Part shown: in pieces, positions 11,409 through 23,607 of the stretch
How the letters are laid out: each line of letters begins with the position of its first letter
Numbering within the stretch: position 1 is the stretch's first letter
From: Trichoplusia ni
Taxonomy: Eukaryota; Arthropoda; Insecta; Lepidoptera; Noctuidae
DNA length: 64,000 nucleotides
Reading direction: 5' to 3'
Assembly (NCBI RefSeq): GCF_003590095.1
Contig: NC_039483.1
Location: forward strand, 3,596,001-3,660,000
Translations under genes and position numbers: made by a program
The notes under the pieces: generated by a model
What the model was told of the DNA's origin: nothing
Databases searched by the model: none
What the model saw: only the letters and a program-made list of their open reading frames with translations

Positions 11409-14400
11409 TGAGAAGCCGTGTTGCATTATTTTGTTTGAACATTATTACTAAATACCTGCGCTCCGTTGAGCTAGAATGTAATATATTATGTTTTATCAAT
11501 AAGTTAGAGTATATACGAGTATATGAATTGCTTATTCTGAAAGGATGTCGGTCTTCTTTAGAGATTTAGGTAAAAAGGATGACAACTAAGTATAAAAAGG
11601 AGAAATCTTATTAGTTTGTTAGATAGATGTATTTATCTGAACAATGGAAACTGACTAAGATAAACTGCTTCAAAGTTTAGAAGAGGCTAGTGACGTAACG
11701 ACATCGGGAAATTTGTACACAGATGTGACGTCACGAGTAAATGGCATTCCAGTCCAGTCCAGTCAGTTCCATTTACCAGTCTATGTTTGGAACAAATACG
11801 TATTATTATTACTTAAAAATTGTTTTCTTGATATCGTTAAGACAAAGGGTTATAAAAATGCAGACTTTATTGTGTTTTAACAATATATTTCTGTCAATAC
11901 CACAGTTTAGTTTATTTTTTTCAGCAGTTATTGTTCAAATGTTTCTTTGTATTATTGAGTCTATTCTAGTAGAAGATACAGCCTGGTCTAAACTTCTATA
12001 ACAGGGTGAGTACATTTCCTGTTCTCATTTTAAGTCGCACGTGGCACTTGTAATACTGTCCTGAGTTCCAGTTGTACTCTCAATGCAGACACCATTTGTC
12101 AAGATGAAAAGCTTATTTCCGCCGTAGGTCAGGAAACATGGCTCGAGTCACATACGAGTATGTGTTGATCATTATAAGAGGTAGGTGTAATTTATTCTCA
12201 AGAATGGCAAATAATAGCCAACTATCGTAATATAGGTACTTACTTATCATGGCAAGAATTTGGTAATCTCTACAAGTAGTTATATCGATTTTAACAAACC
12301 AAAATATGTATATATCGGAATCTGTTTAGATATTATTTACTTAGACAGTAATTGTGCTTGAAGAAAGGGAACAGTAAGTTGGCGTGAAATAGGAGGGGCT
12401 TATGCACAACAGTGGACTAAGACGGCCTGATGATAATGAAAACGATGAAAGAGTCTGACATACATACAATACGTACTGAAAAATTAATAAACTTTAAAAT
12501 TATTTTGCTCTATTTGAACATAAAATCGGGATAAAACAATTTTATGTGTTGCCATAATATAGTAAATATTCGCGTATAATATAGTAAACCACAGTGCTTG
12601 CTGCTCACAACACAAAAAAAAAATCTCCGACATTTATAATATCCCGTGTAACGAAACCATAGCGCGATCTAAATCGATCCCAACGCCATCTATCGAGGTA
12701 TCGTGTAAACTTTTACATTTTATATTCCCTTTGATCGCGCTATGATTCCGTTGACCTATAATTACGTAGACACAGGTTAATACAAATAGTGTTGATAAAA
12801 TTCTATTATATTTATTACTATTTCAGGCAAAAAACACTGATTGAATTCCGACGTTTGGTACAGTTTATAAACTATCTGTGTACCGCCTATAACTTAAACA
12901 TTCATCTTTAACTTCATATAAACGAAAGTCCACGTCAAACAGTATGATTATCTCTAGAGCTTTAGTCACTTGTCCACCAACAGTACCTACGAGTATTTCA
13001 TAATGCATTCTACAAATAGAAAGAGTTCTCACTTATTATAATACAGTGGCTTCACTTATAAATGTTGGTTTCAAGTAGTTTCACCACTACCACGATTTCT
13101 CAAAGAAATGCCGTAAAAGACGTGCAAAAGAGACGCCGTTCTAGCCGTTGTATCGCGCTATCCTTCTCACACAACACCAGTAATATTAGTGAAAGGGTGT
13201 TAAGAACATAGTTGAGAAGGTGTTCTCGTAAATTATGAAAATATATTTCTGCTTTACCGACTTCGTACTATTTTAAATAAACTTGTTCTTTTAAAATGTT
13301 CGTTCTTATATGAATGTCTTTTTGAGAAGTATTTTGTTTCACAGATGTTTCTGAATTGAAAGAATTAAATTGTAAGAGTCACTCTATAGTGATGTAAAAT
13401 TAAATGGATAACAGCCATTGTATGTTAAGCAGTTTTTGCATTTAGTATACAAAAAGTAATTAATAAAATTTAATGTTAAACAATTAATAACTCTTTAATG
13501 ATTTATTTATTTAATAATTTATGTAAACACAAAAAAATATGTGTAAATAGCATTTTACTTCATAATGATTTACTTACGTGTATTTATCCAAAAAGACTAA
13601 CTAGACTTTCAACTTAACCGGCGAAAACAGTAATTAAATAAATAATTATAAATCTTCACGAAAGTTTTTTTTAAATGCGAATGAATGATGTTATTAAATA
13701 TTCATTTTAAATGTTGGTACTATATGTTGTTATGCTCGTCTTTATTTAACCTTTCAAGGCACAATTTTAATTCCATTTATATAAATTCTAAAGAAATTAA
13801 GATCGTCCCAATGGACCATATTCTGTCTTCATTATCCGGTAAAAAACACGACAGAATGGCTATATTTCGGCAGAATTAGAAAGAAGTAGAAGAATAAACG
13901 ATGGACGCCAGAAGCTATGAAATATTAATCTCTAGAGAGGCTAGTGCACTGGCGAGCACAAAAAGTGTCACATTTTAGGAAAATATATTTCTATTTACGT
14001 TAAAGGAATGGCAAAGTTTTATGTTAATGTAAATCGTATGTTGGTATACTCTATTATTTTTAATTGAAGATTCGTTATATTAAAGGTAAATACACACTTA
14101 TCCGAGATGATCGCGTCAAACGAATTAAAGTCGAGATGGTTTCGCACATACTCGTACATCCCTATCAAAAGAATATTTGTCTATCGATCTTGACGTGAAT
14201 TAAAATTAGAATAAGATACTCATTTCTTGAGGCGGAGAAGAATAAAATGAATGATAATCGCAAATTTCTCTGTCATACACACTTGATAGAATCCGATTTT
14301 ATCGGTCTAGACCACCACATGAGCCATGCCAGTTTCTTCCAGTTTCGGACGAAAGCGTGCGAGGTTTTAAGAGATATGAGATTTCATATAATTATACATC

Positions 14401-14470
14401 TTTCTTAACCCACAGTTCTGATTCTATCTTAGCGCCCTTTAAAATTATGAAATTAATCAACAAATCATAC
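11409..14470. other. Gene-free intergenic DNA
   Basis: No gene is recognised. It holds a repeat remnant at 12395-12440 (CACAACAGTGGACTAAGACG), an inverted repeat at 12650-12752, and an unremarkable 64-codon open frame at 13685-13879 without recognisable similarity. Confidence 0.5.
12650..12752. repeat. Short inverted repeat
   Basis: AACGAAACCATAGCGCGATC at 12650 and its counterpart ending at 12752 (minus strand AACGGAATCATAGCGCGATC) are inverted repeats of about 23 bases with three mismatches, separated by 56 bases. This could be a tiny MITE. Confidence 0.5.
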
Positions 14471-14471
14471 A

Positions 14472-14668
14472 TCTATACTAATATATAAAGCTGAAGAGTT
14501 TGTTTGTTCGTTTGTTTGTGAGCAACCCTTATCACTTAGAGGTATGAAAAAGAGATGTTAGTTGATTCTCAGACCTACTGAATACGCATATAAAATTTGG
14601 TAAAAATCGATTAAGCCTTTTCGGAGGAGTACGGTAAATAACATCGTGACACGGGAATTTTATATATT
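14472..14668. mobile_element. Head-to-head Helitron chimera
   Basis: The left end is a plus-strand Helitron 5' end (TCTATACTAATATATAAAGC). The rest is a minus-oriented copy of the 55663 family, ending near 14668 with that family's 5' end (GGAATTTTATATATTGG). No CTAG end is found. Confidence 0.5.
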
Positions 14669-14901
14669 GGCAGATTATGCAGATATGTCAGACTGTTACC
14701 GTTTTCTTGTCCCCAAACACACAGAGCGCATTGAAATTCTCTGAATGTTTCATGTGTGGTTCTGAAAGGAATCCAATTTAAGGCGCTCAACGTCGGTCGT
14801 TGTTACTTGTGCAAATGTATGCTTAATGCTTTAACACTTATGTATATCTCTTAATTTGTTAATACTACGGGAGGTACAGACAATGTTTAATGGCATTAGA
14901 A

Positions 14902-15166
14902 TCTATATCTATACTCTATACTAATATATAAAGCTGAAGAGTTTGTTTGTTTGAACGAGCTAATCTCAGAAACTACTGGTCTAAATTGAAAAAATCTTTT
15001 TGTGTTGAATAGACCATTAATCGAGGAAGGCTTTAGGCTATAAACCATCACGCTGCGACTAAAAGGAGCGAAGATAGGTACAATGGAAAATGTAAAAAAA
15101 CAGAGCAGGTATAAATCATAACTTATATCTTCTACCCACGGGAACGGAGTCGCGGGCAACAGCTAG
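14902..15166 (+). mobile_element. Helitron-like non-autonomous element
   Basis: It begins with a repeated TCTATA motif, so the exact start may be 14902, 14908 or 14915, and ends GCGGGCAACAGCTAG before T. The internal GACCATTAATCGAGGAAGGC is shared with the other copies. Confidence 0.75.
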
Positions 15167-16015
15167 TAGAGAATACATAGAAAACAAGATTTAATGAGTA
15201 GGAACTATATTATTTGTGGGCAGGTGATCTGACTTTGGATGGTTTTTAGTGTGAATATTAGACTTTTTTGTTAGATTAAAGAAAAGTGGTGCTCGATTAG
15301 GGTTCCGCACTCTACAGGAAAAGTAAACCCTAATAACATCGCTTTGTTGACTATCTTTATTAAGTATTATTAAGTATATGTATATTTTCTTAGAAACATT
15401 AAGAGCCATAGACCTGAAATGAATAGAAAATACTCAGTTTTATACAAAATGGCATGTCCCTTGGAGATGTGAAAATAAAAAAACCTAATAATCTACTCAA
15501 TTTCAACATATTTATGTCATACTGCATTCGATATAAACCTTTTAGCTAAAAATCCAATACTTTGTTCAACAAAATAAATACAAATTGAATTTCAAAATTA
15601 AGCTATTAATGTGGTATACATACATACATACTATACGTACATAGCAGCATAGTATAATTACATATAGTCAAATACCTAAAAGCAAATTATCAACACACCA
15701 TTGAGTTTGTGTACCGCAGTAACTATTGTGACCAGACTTAACACAAAACAGTTTTCAAGTCACATAAAGAAGTTTCTTGAATGCAGTATTTACTAGAATT
15801 TCCCTAAGGGCTCGTATATGACAATTTGCTGCACTCTTATTAGAGAAGTACGTGGAATATTACTGTTTTACAGATAAAGACACAAGTTTTTAAATAAAAT
15901 GAAATGAGAATGGAGGGTAAAATTAAATATTAATTCATGGACTGTAACGGGTTAATTATCATTATATCCTTTTCGCCAATTGTTGGGGTCGGATTCCAGT
16001 CTAACTGGATGCAGG

Positions 16016-17390
16016 CATAGAAATCTAAATAACAAGGTAATAGAAGTGCCAACGCCGCGTGACCTTGTCGCCACACTGGTGTCTTGGACGACACCAGCGC
16101 GCGAACTTACGCTCAGTCGCTCGCGGAACGTCGTCATAGCAAGAACCACTAAAAATGGTGTTTTGCGGCGTTTCTCAGGCTGGAAATTCATCTGCATCGT
16201 GTAATAACATAAATAAATAGATAACATTTTATCGGTAAGTAAATTATTGCAGTAATATTGATGTTATTGCAAAATTAAATTTCAAAACATAACCTTCATT
16301 ATAAACCATATTTATGTCGCACAATCCTGTAACAATTGCATTCTTTACTAATCATTGCCTCTGCAGTAAGAGACTTACAGAAATGCACCGTTGTAAAAAG
16401 AGAAATGTATAACGAAAAATAATATTTATCAATGCGATCGTATTTGTAGTGATACGGCCGCACAAAACTGTCGGAAATAGTGATGTGGTTAAGTGCGGAC
16501 AAATTATCCAAAATGAAAATTGTATACGAAAAGTAACAATTTTAATAGTCGTTTGTTTTTGTGAACATATTAATGAATATATTTTTATTTCAGAATCCCG
16601 CAGAATGCAAATAAATACAAAAGACAAGTGGATGACTACCACGGGTAAACGAAATTGGTACCCTACAACTTAGGCCGAATATACACTATGAAATTAGTTG
16701 CATGCTTGATAACTTGCCGCCCGCCGCCGCCCGCGCCCCTCTCTATTTTTACGGCTCGGACCGCGCTCGCAACTGAATGTTTCAAAAAGTACGCCTTTCG
16801 CCATAGCATAGCATTGAATAAAAATTGCAATTTAAATTTATCCAAATATCATAAATAAATATTTTTTTATTATGAACGTTTACTAGTCATTCGATACATG
16901 AACTGGGCTGCTTTTGTAAGACGACTAAAAAGTCACCGTATATACCAAACCTACCTAGGTACCAAGTATTTCGTAATAATTTTTTTTTTTGTCAACCGAC
17001 AATTAGCGAATTATTTTTTTGTAAGTAGGTACATATTATAATGTAATCCATAGAAGAATACAACAAAAAACATTGTCACTCATAATTTCGTCTTTCATTA
17101 TATTTCGGATCCGTAGTCAATCCCTAGTGTAGTTTACGTAATCACTACAACTAATGCAAAAAAATGCAATGACTGTGTGAGTTAGTGAATCCATACAACG
17201 ACAAAGTCAACCTTATTGCAATAGACGTACGGCCTAGTGTTGTTTGCTTGGTCTTCTCGATGTTAATGTTTGCGTGATTGCGTAGTTATTTGCTGTGAAT
17301 GTGTTGAAGCCCCGCCCACCGGCGACATGCGTTTCGATAGATCGCCGCGGTGTATGCCATTTCTATTACCTTGTTATTTAGATTTCTATG
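16016..17390. mobile_element. Non-autonomous DNA transposon with 30-bp TIRs and 8-bp target duplication, P-like
   Basis: The left end CATAGAAATCTAAATAACAA continues GGTAATAGAA, and the right end is its exact reverse complement for 30 bases. The target GATGCAGG is duplicated at 16008-16015 and 17391-17398, and the interrupted SINE supplies the empty site. P elements have 8-bp duplications and 31-bp inverted repeats starting CAT; that assignment is inference. No transposase frame is visible inside. Half of a mariner-like MITE lies at 16715-16940. Confidence 0.8.
16715..16940 (-). mobile_element. Half copy of the mariner-like MITE with GC-rich core
   Basis: The right end GGGCTGCTTTTGTAAGACGA and the GC-rich core (GCCCGCCGCCGCCCGCGCCC) match the reverse complement of the left half of the element at 58622. 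The other terminal repeat is absent. Confidence 0.65.
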
Positions 17391-17736
17391 GATGCAGGTA
17401 AGTACCAATGTTTTAAAAAGAGCGACTTACTATTTGACCTCGTCAAGCCAATCGGATATGGACAAAACAATCGGTTTAGAAAGACTGGTGGTCTGACTAT
17501 CTAGCTTCTAACTACCCGTAGCAACACCAGCAACCCAGTTACATGGGCAACACGATATCGCTTAGTTACACTGGTTGTCAAACTTTCTAGTTTCTATCTA
17601 CCCTTAACGACTGTCAAATATGTGCATTTAAGAACCGTGACCTACAATTTAACTTCCAAAACACGGAAGCACTAACCCATCCACGGATCCACTTTAAAAA
17701 GTGCAGTTTAACTTTGCACAGTTATAATATAATATT

Positions 17737-17974
17737 GGACAGCATTCACACAACGCCATCTAGTCTCAAATTAAGCAGAGCTTGTGTTATGAGTACTAGA
17801 CCAGTGATAAACATACTTATATACTTCTAAATACATACATAATATAGATAAATTACACCCAGACACAGAACAAATGATTGTGCTCATCACACAAACATTT
17901 GTCCTGTGTGGGAATCGAACGCACGACCTCCGGTATAGCAGTCAGGGTCACTAACCACTAAACCAACAGGCCAG
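17737..17974 (-). repeat. tRNA-derived SINE (family A), full length
   Basis: Read leftwards it has the family A head (GGCCTGTTGGTTTAGTGG), a B box with one change (GCGTTCGATTCCC), and the tail ending AACGCCATCTAG on the plus strand. Confidence 0.8.
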
Positions 17975-19328
17975 TCAAGTTGAAGCTGAACCTTGGTAAT
18001 TATAAAAAATAAGAATGGGTAGATTAAAATGTTGTTATGTTTTCCTTTTTCAATAAAAGATATGTGCTTATCTGACTTTTCCAGATTTTATTTCTACGGA
18101 TTGAAAACTGAAGGTGAAGTCAAAAAAAACTGTACTAATTAATTCGGTGAATTGATAATTTTATTTTATCTGCAAAAAACATGTTTCAGATACGAGTAAA
18201 TTTTCAACTTAAGTCGAATTTTTTTTCATATGCTTTTCTTTACTGTACATAAAAAAGCATATGAAAAAGAGTCAACGAATTAAATGTAATTTTCTACGGC
18301 AGATTTTGTTAAAGTTAAATCGTTACAATGCTGAGTGAAAGAATTGTCTTCAAAACCACTAACTTAACTATCTACTTTTGGCAGATGGAATTGTAGAGAA
18401 CATTTTTCAAGTTAAATTTTTTAAATGTGGTTTTATTAAAAGTCGTGTTCTTGCAGTTGTAGTCATTTGAATAGGGTAATTTCAATAGTTTTTTTATGAG
18501 TAATAGTTTATTGAATGAAAATTCGAATATGGCTTATCTGAAATACAAGATTGCATATGTTGAATTTTTAACGTTAGAGTTTCCTTTGTAATGGGCTATG
18601 TAACTGCTAAATGTCTGTCTATCTATCTGTCTGTCAGCAGGCCGCATCTCATAACCCATGTTACCTATACAGTTAAAATTTTCATACATATTGTTGTTGC
18701 GAGTTCAAGTTAAATCAGCTATTGTCGTATTGTATTTTTATCGGTTATGTTTAATCCAGCTAATTTATCGACCTTTGAGTTGCTAGACGACAAGGGACCT
18801 CAAATAACTATCGTCATAAAGATGTGTTTTTTTTATTGTTCGAAAGGTCAACATTGGAACGTATTACCCTTCAGACAGATACGAATAAACATTCAAATAC
18901 ACATTCAGATCACTGCATAAAATTTATGACCAGATTCACAAACAACCCATCAAATATTGATACTCAAATAACCAGGATTTGAGGACGAAACTCTATTTTG
19001 ATTAATGTCATAACAGATTTGGGCGTCAATGAATGAGGTTCGTCAAAACAAAGGCGTTTAATCAAAGATATTGTTTTGTAAATAAATCAATCATGAGCAA
19101 CCGACATTGGAATTTAATAATTTGTTCTTTAACTTAAATATAAAATCTAAATTAAAAAAATTAAAAGAATGTCTCACGCACACTTTGTGTAAACAATTTT
19201 TTTATTATCGACTGCAAAGAAGGTGGGTTGTAAAAGTTAGTGTTTGTCAAATTATCCCATTATGGATCTAAGCATGATTTGACTAGGAGAGCCTATGCTA
19301 TAGTTGTTAAAATTCATTTATAATTACA
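17975..19328. other. Gene-free intergenic DNA
   Basis: No gene is recognised. A 17-base inverted repeat lies at 18221-18267 (TTTTTCATATGCTTTT and its complement, 14-base loop). A dispersed-repeat fragment lies at 18605-18705 (CTGTCTGTCAGCAGGCC, CATAACCCATG) and matches 4880-5040. Confidence 0.5.
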
Positions 19329-19549
19329 CTAGCTGTTGCCCGCAACTTCGTCCGCGTGGTTAGAAGATATAAGTTATGATTTTAATCTTCGCTCCTTTTA
19401 GTCGCAGCGTGATGGTATATGGCCTTAAACCTTCCTCGATGAATGGTCTATTCAACACAAAAATATTTTTCCAATTTGAACCAGTAGTTCCTGAGATTAG
19501 CGCGTTCAAACAAACAAACAAACTCTTCAGCTTAATATATTAGGATAGA
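19329..19549 (-). mobile_element. Helitron-like non-autonomous element
   Basis: On the plus strand it runs from CTAGCTGTTGCCCGCAAC to TAATATATTAGGATAGA and lies between A and T. It is a minus-oriented member of the same family as 10840-11121. Confidence 0.75.
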
Positions 19550-19672
19550 TAGATAAAATTTTATTTGTGCTTGTAACTTAGGATAATGTAGCCCAAGGTC
19601 TGACTTGGCTAGTTCTCATAAACAGTTCCTACACTTTAGTATTGTCTAATTTCATACTACGTATAAAAAATT

Positions 19673-19902
19673 ATTAAATGATGTAACGGTTTACTCACGC
19701 GTATTTATCGGGGTAGCCCGACTAGTTTCGGACCCAACCGGAGTCCTTAATCATGAGCAGACGCGGCGGGTCTGCTCATGATTAAGGACTCCGGTTGGGT
19801 CCGAAACTAGTCGGGCTACCCCGATAAATACGCGTGAGTAAACCGTTACATCATTTAATAATGAATCATTCTCACGACAGTTACTATCAAAATATAGTGA
19901 AC
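19673..19902 (+). repeat. Palindromic element with perfect 91-bp inverted repeat and 13-bp flanking repeats
   Basis: Arms 19671-19761 and 19771-19861 are exact reverse complements with a 9-base spacer (CGCGGCGGG). A 32-base tail after the right arm is shared with the copy at the start of the window. The 13-base sequence CGTATAAAAAATT occurs at 19660-19672 and again at 19903-19915, consistent with a target-site duplication around 19673-19902. No coding sequence is present. Confidence 0.8.
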
Positions 19903-20914
19903 CGTATAAAAAATTCTATATTTTCACGCCTTTACAGATGCGATGAAAAAGGTGCAATGCGTAAACCATTTGATAGATTTATGATTTTAGCCGAACATTT
20001 CTAATGATTTATGTGGATCAATTTTACTACTTTTGGACTAAATTAATAGAGCGACATCAAATTTCAAGCTGTATTACATTTTAGAGATTTTAAGCAGTTT
20101 TTTTTTTAAATGCATAGTTATCATGTAAATTAATTAATAGGAGAAAAAATATATTCTACTGTTTGCCTCTTGATGGTCAATGGATGGCTATATAAGTTTG
20201 TGATTATGTCTGTTTGTGATGCTATTGACATTAAATAGGTTAAAACTCAATTGAAATCTGCTCTTTTGTTAGACATATATTTTGGCATATATTTCACCAA
20301 ATATGGCGAAGCTTATAACTAGCCGTATCTAGCAATTTTCTTAACCAATTATGGAAGAATAAAATTCTGAATATTTTTTCAGAGGCCCTTAAATAACGAT
20401 GAAAAATAAAAACTCATCTTCCACCCCGTTAAAGAACTGACAGTTTTGGCGCGAAGTGAAATTATTAATTCTTTAGCCGTACTTAGATATAACGATATTT
20501 TGCAAGAATACAAATTATCTTTCGTCCGGTTTTGTATATTTAAAATGTATAAAGTGTTGTGGATAGGACGTGGGGGTGGACCCTTTTAGTGACACTTTGT
20601 CACTTTACATGACATGACTTTTAATCCTGTATTTCTGTTTACAGGAACAAGATAGATGCTTGGTGAAATTAATTTCACTTAGTATACAAATAATTATATT
20701 TCCGCGTTATAATGATTTATTTTATTAATCAAAACACATGTAATTGTAGGTAGGTACTAAAACGAATATCTCTAGACTTTGAAACAGTTTGACGGCCACT
20801 TAGTCTGGTTATATCATGAAAATCAGCCAAGTTTTTACCCAGGCCGATTTTTTATTCCTATTTCAATCAAGAAAAAGTGAAGTTTAATGTATATCTATCT
20901 ATGTTAATTTAAAC

Positions 20915-22482
20915 CAGGGACCGGCCGGATACTCATTGAAAGGGTTTTTGAAGGGGTTTTTTTAAGCGCTTCAAGAAAAAACCCTATGACATATGTTACA
21001 CCTTCGAACGGATTACTGGAACCCTGTTCCGAACAGGTTACCCTTTCACTACCCTGTAACACTGTAACAGGGTAACCCACTCCAACCTAAGACAATGTAA
21101 TATGCACTCTTTATCATAGACATTAGTTTGAAAATAGTATAACCACGAGCGCACGTGACATCTTACCGCCCAGCTGCGCCATTGTTGCATTTACCGAGCG
21201 ACTTGTAAACATGGAATAAAAATCATTGTGGATATGATCTTACAGTTTAATTTTGCTTGTCGCACATTTCAAACGTTGTGATATATATTTTTCGTGTCTA
21301 TACTTGTAGACCAGGGTCGATAATTTTTAAAACCAAAAAAAATAATAGTAGGATGAAACCCATTAGAAAAGGAGGGGAATATTATAAAAATGAAAGGAAA
21401 AATAATTTACGTGCGATCTGAGGTCGGTGAAGGGGGTGGGAGTGACGTTTGAAGAGTAAAAAAAGGTTTTTCTCGATTTCCGGCAAAACTAAAATTCGTA
21501 TCGAAAAAAGTCAAATGGCAAAGTTGTAGAAAATAAAAAGATCTAAAACTTTTGTGTTTACATTTTTTTCACATAACCTCAAAATTTATGTGAAAAATCC
21601 AAAAAACCAAGATTGTGGTTTTTTATTTTTATCTTTTACAAAAATTTATTTTTGTAACCAAATTTGGTGAAATCTTACTTTTTTGGGTCCCAAATACGCT
21701 GTAATTTATTTGATTAAAAATATTTATTTTTTCACCTTATTTTGAATTAATATAAAAAAACACTCTAATTTTCAATCGAAACTTCACCCGTCAAATCTTC
21801 TCAGAAAATGCAAAAAATTAAAAAAATACTTGTATTCGATTTTTTTTTAAATTATTATAAATAATTTCATCTAAAAAAATTGATCTCATTTTATGTTCAA
21901 TAGACCAATAATCGAGGAAGGTTTAAGGCTAGGTATATAAAATTACGCTGCAACTAATAGGAGCGAAGATTTAACGGAAAATGTGGCAAATACGGGGAAA
22001 AATATTAATCTTCGAGGGCTTTCGTTCAAATATTCCTAACTTATATCTTCTAACCACGCGGACAAAGTCGCGAGCAACAGCTAGTTACCTATATGGCTGG
22101 TTTTCTTATCATGCTTACATGACGCGACGTTTCGCGCGTAGGTAGTTTGTCCGAGAGGCGCGACGCCTCGGCGATAGAAGAAAATCAGTAGTAGTCTTAG
22201 TAAAGCAATGAGGGGCCGCTAGGGTGCAAGTATGCAGCTCAAGTTTAGTGCGTAATTCAGGGTAACACGAATAAAAGCCTTTCGTGAAGGTAACCACTTC
22301 AAAGGGTTAAGTTATTGAAGGGGTTAACCCCTTCACATGGTTACCATAATGAAGGTGTTAACCATTTCGCTGGGTTTCGAGGATGTAACTCGAACAAAAG
22401 GTAACACTGCGATATGAGTTACCCCGTGTACGGGTTACCCTGTCAAACGGCTTAACTCTAAAGTGGGGTTGTCCGGTCCCTG
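20915..22482. mobile_element. hAT-type DNA transposon, non-autonomous, exact 8-bp target duplication
   Basis: Both ends read CAGGGACCGG from outside. ATTTAAAC is duplicated exactly at 20907-20914 and 22483-22490. The subterminal regions are rich in GGTTAACCCC, GGTAACCC and related motifs (20997-21080 and 22265-22450), possibly transposase-binding repeats. No transposase frame is visible. A Helitron fragment is nested at 21894-22084. Confidence 0.8.
21894..22084 (+). mobile_element. 5'-truncated Helitron-like element inside the hAT element
   Basis: TAGACCAATAATCGAGGAAG and the terminal GTCGCGAGCAACAGCTAG before T match the common family. The first part (TCTATACTAATA, AGCTGAAGAG) is missing. 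Confidence 0.7.
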
Positions 22483-22503
22483 ATTTAAACATATAATGTT
22501 TGA

Positions 22504-22742
22504 CTGGCCTGTTGGTCTAGTGGTTAGTGACCCTGACTGCTATACCGGAGGTCGTGGGTTCGATTCCCACCCAGGACAAATGTTTGTGTGATGAGCACGA
22601 TTATTTGTTCTGTGTCTGGGTGTTATTTATCTATATTATGTGTATTTAGAAATATATAAGTATGTTTATCAGTTGTCTAGTACTCATAATACAAGCTCTG
22701 CTTAGTTTGAGACTAGATGGCGTTGTGTGAAAGTTGTGGAAT
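22504..22742 (+). repeat. tRNA-derived SINE (family A), full-length reference copy
   Basis: The pol III promoter boxes are intact: A box TGGTCTAGTGG at 22513-22523 and B box GGTTCGATTCC at 22557-22567. The body ends GAAAGTTGTGGAAT and is followed by an ATTT-rich tail (22742-22774). It starts 14 bases after the target duplication of the hAT element. Confidence 0.9.
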
Positions 22743-23607
22743 TTTTATTTATTATTTATTTATTTATTTATTTTTAAGTAACTAGCCTAAAAAGCATGCA
22801 ACAGATAAAATACAATATCACGAATACCAATTTCGAGATGATCTAATCTGAAAACAAATTTTCGAACATCTGTCCAACTACCAAATCTAAACGCATAAAA
22901 CCTAGGGCTGTCAAAAACCTTAACATTATTTCGACGTACGATATTATTATGAGGCGAACGTGGTTTAAATTACTAAAGCAATAAGGCTTGAGACACGCCG
23001 CACCGCGCCGCACCACACCGCACTGAATAAACTCAGATACTGAGGTGAAAATGAAACAGGTAGTAGGGTTGTCGCGAAGTATTTATCGCAATTCTCCTTT
23101 TTTTTTTTGTAAGTCTAGCACTAAGAAATACAGTCTTTATGTTCGACGGGGTTTTGCACACATTGTACTTTAGGCTTAGAAGTTTTGATCACACTGCTTG
23201 CCTTACGCGAGAATCGCACCAGTCAAATAGGTTTAACGTGAAACGAGGTTTTTTGTGTTCTTTTAGAGAGCCGTCGGTGATAGGACAATATAGTGGTGAA
23301 GACTTATTACATTGCGGAATTCCACCAGAAACCATCAAACTTAAGAGTACTTACCTAAACTTCCGCATACTCACAAAAAAAAGTAAGAAACGAATAATGA
23401 AAGTAAAGTTTATTAAATGAAAAAAGACACTCGGTAACCCTAGCTGCTAATATTCGTCATGGCTGACGACATCTCCACGCCGACAGGTAACGAGAAAAGA
23501 AACGTTTTTATTTCAAATATTAATCTTTTTCTCTGTTCGGCGATATTAATTACCAACATGTTTCCATTATAAAACTTTAATACGCTCCATGCGATTTTAT
23601 AGTTAAA

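Larger units (their letters stand above)
15970..17695 (-). repeat. 5S-type SINE split by a P-like element
   Basis: The left part (15970-16015, TTGTTGGGGTCGGATTCCAG) and the right part (17391-17695, with AACCCAGTTACATGGGCAAC and ACCCATCCACGGATCC) together rebuild one SINE related to 34002-34345. The 1375 bases between them are a separate insertion flanked by a duplicated 8-mer. Confidence 0.8.

Noticed and set aside
22504..22580. tRNA gene
   Set aside because: A and B boxes are good, but the segment continues into a repeated SINE body, the same head occurs in about ten places, and the acceptor stem does not pair as in a real tRNA.
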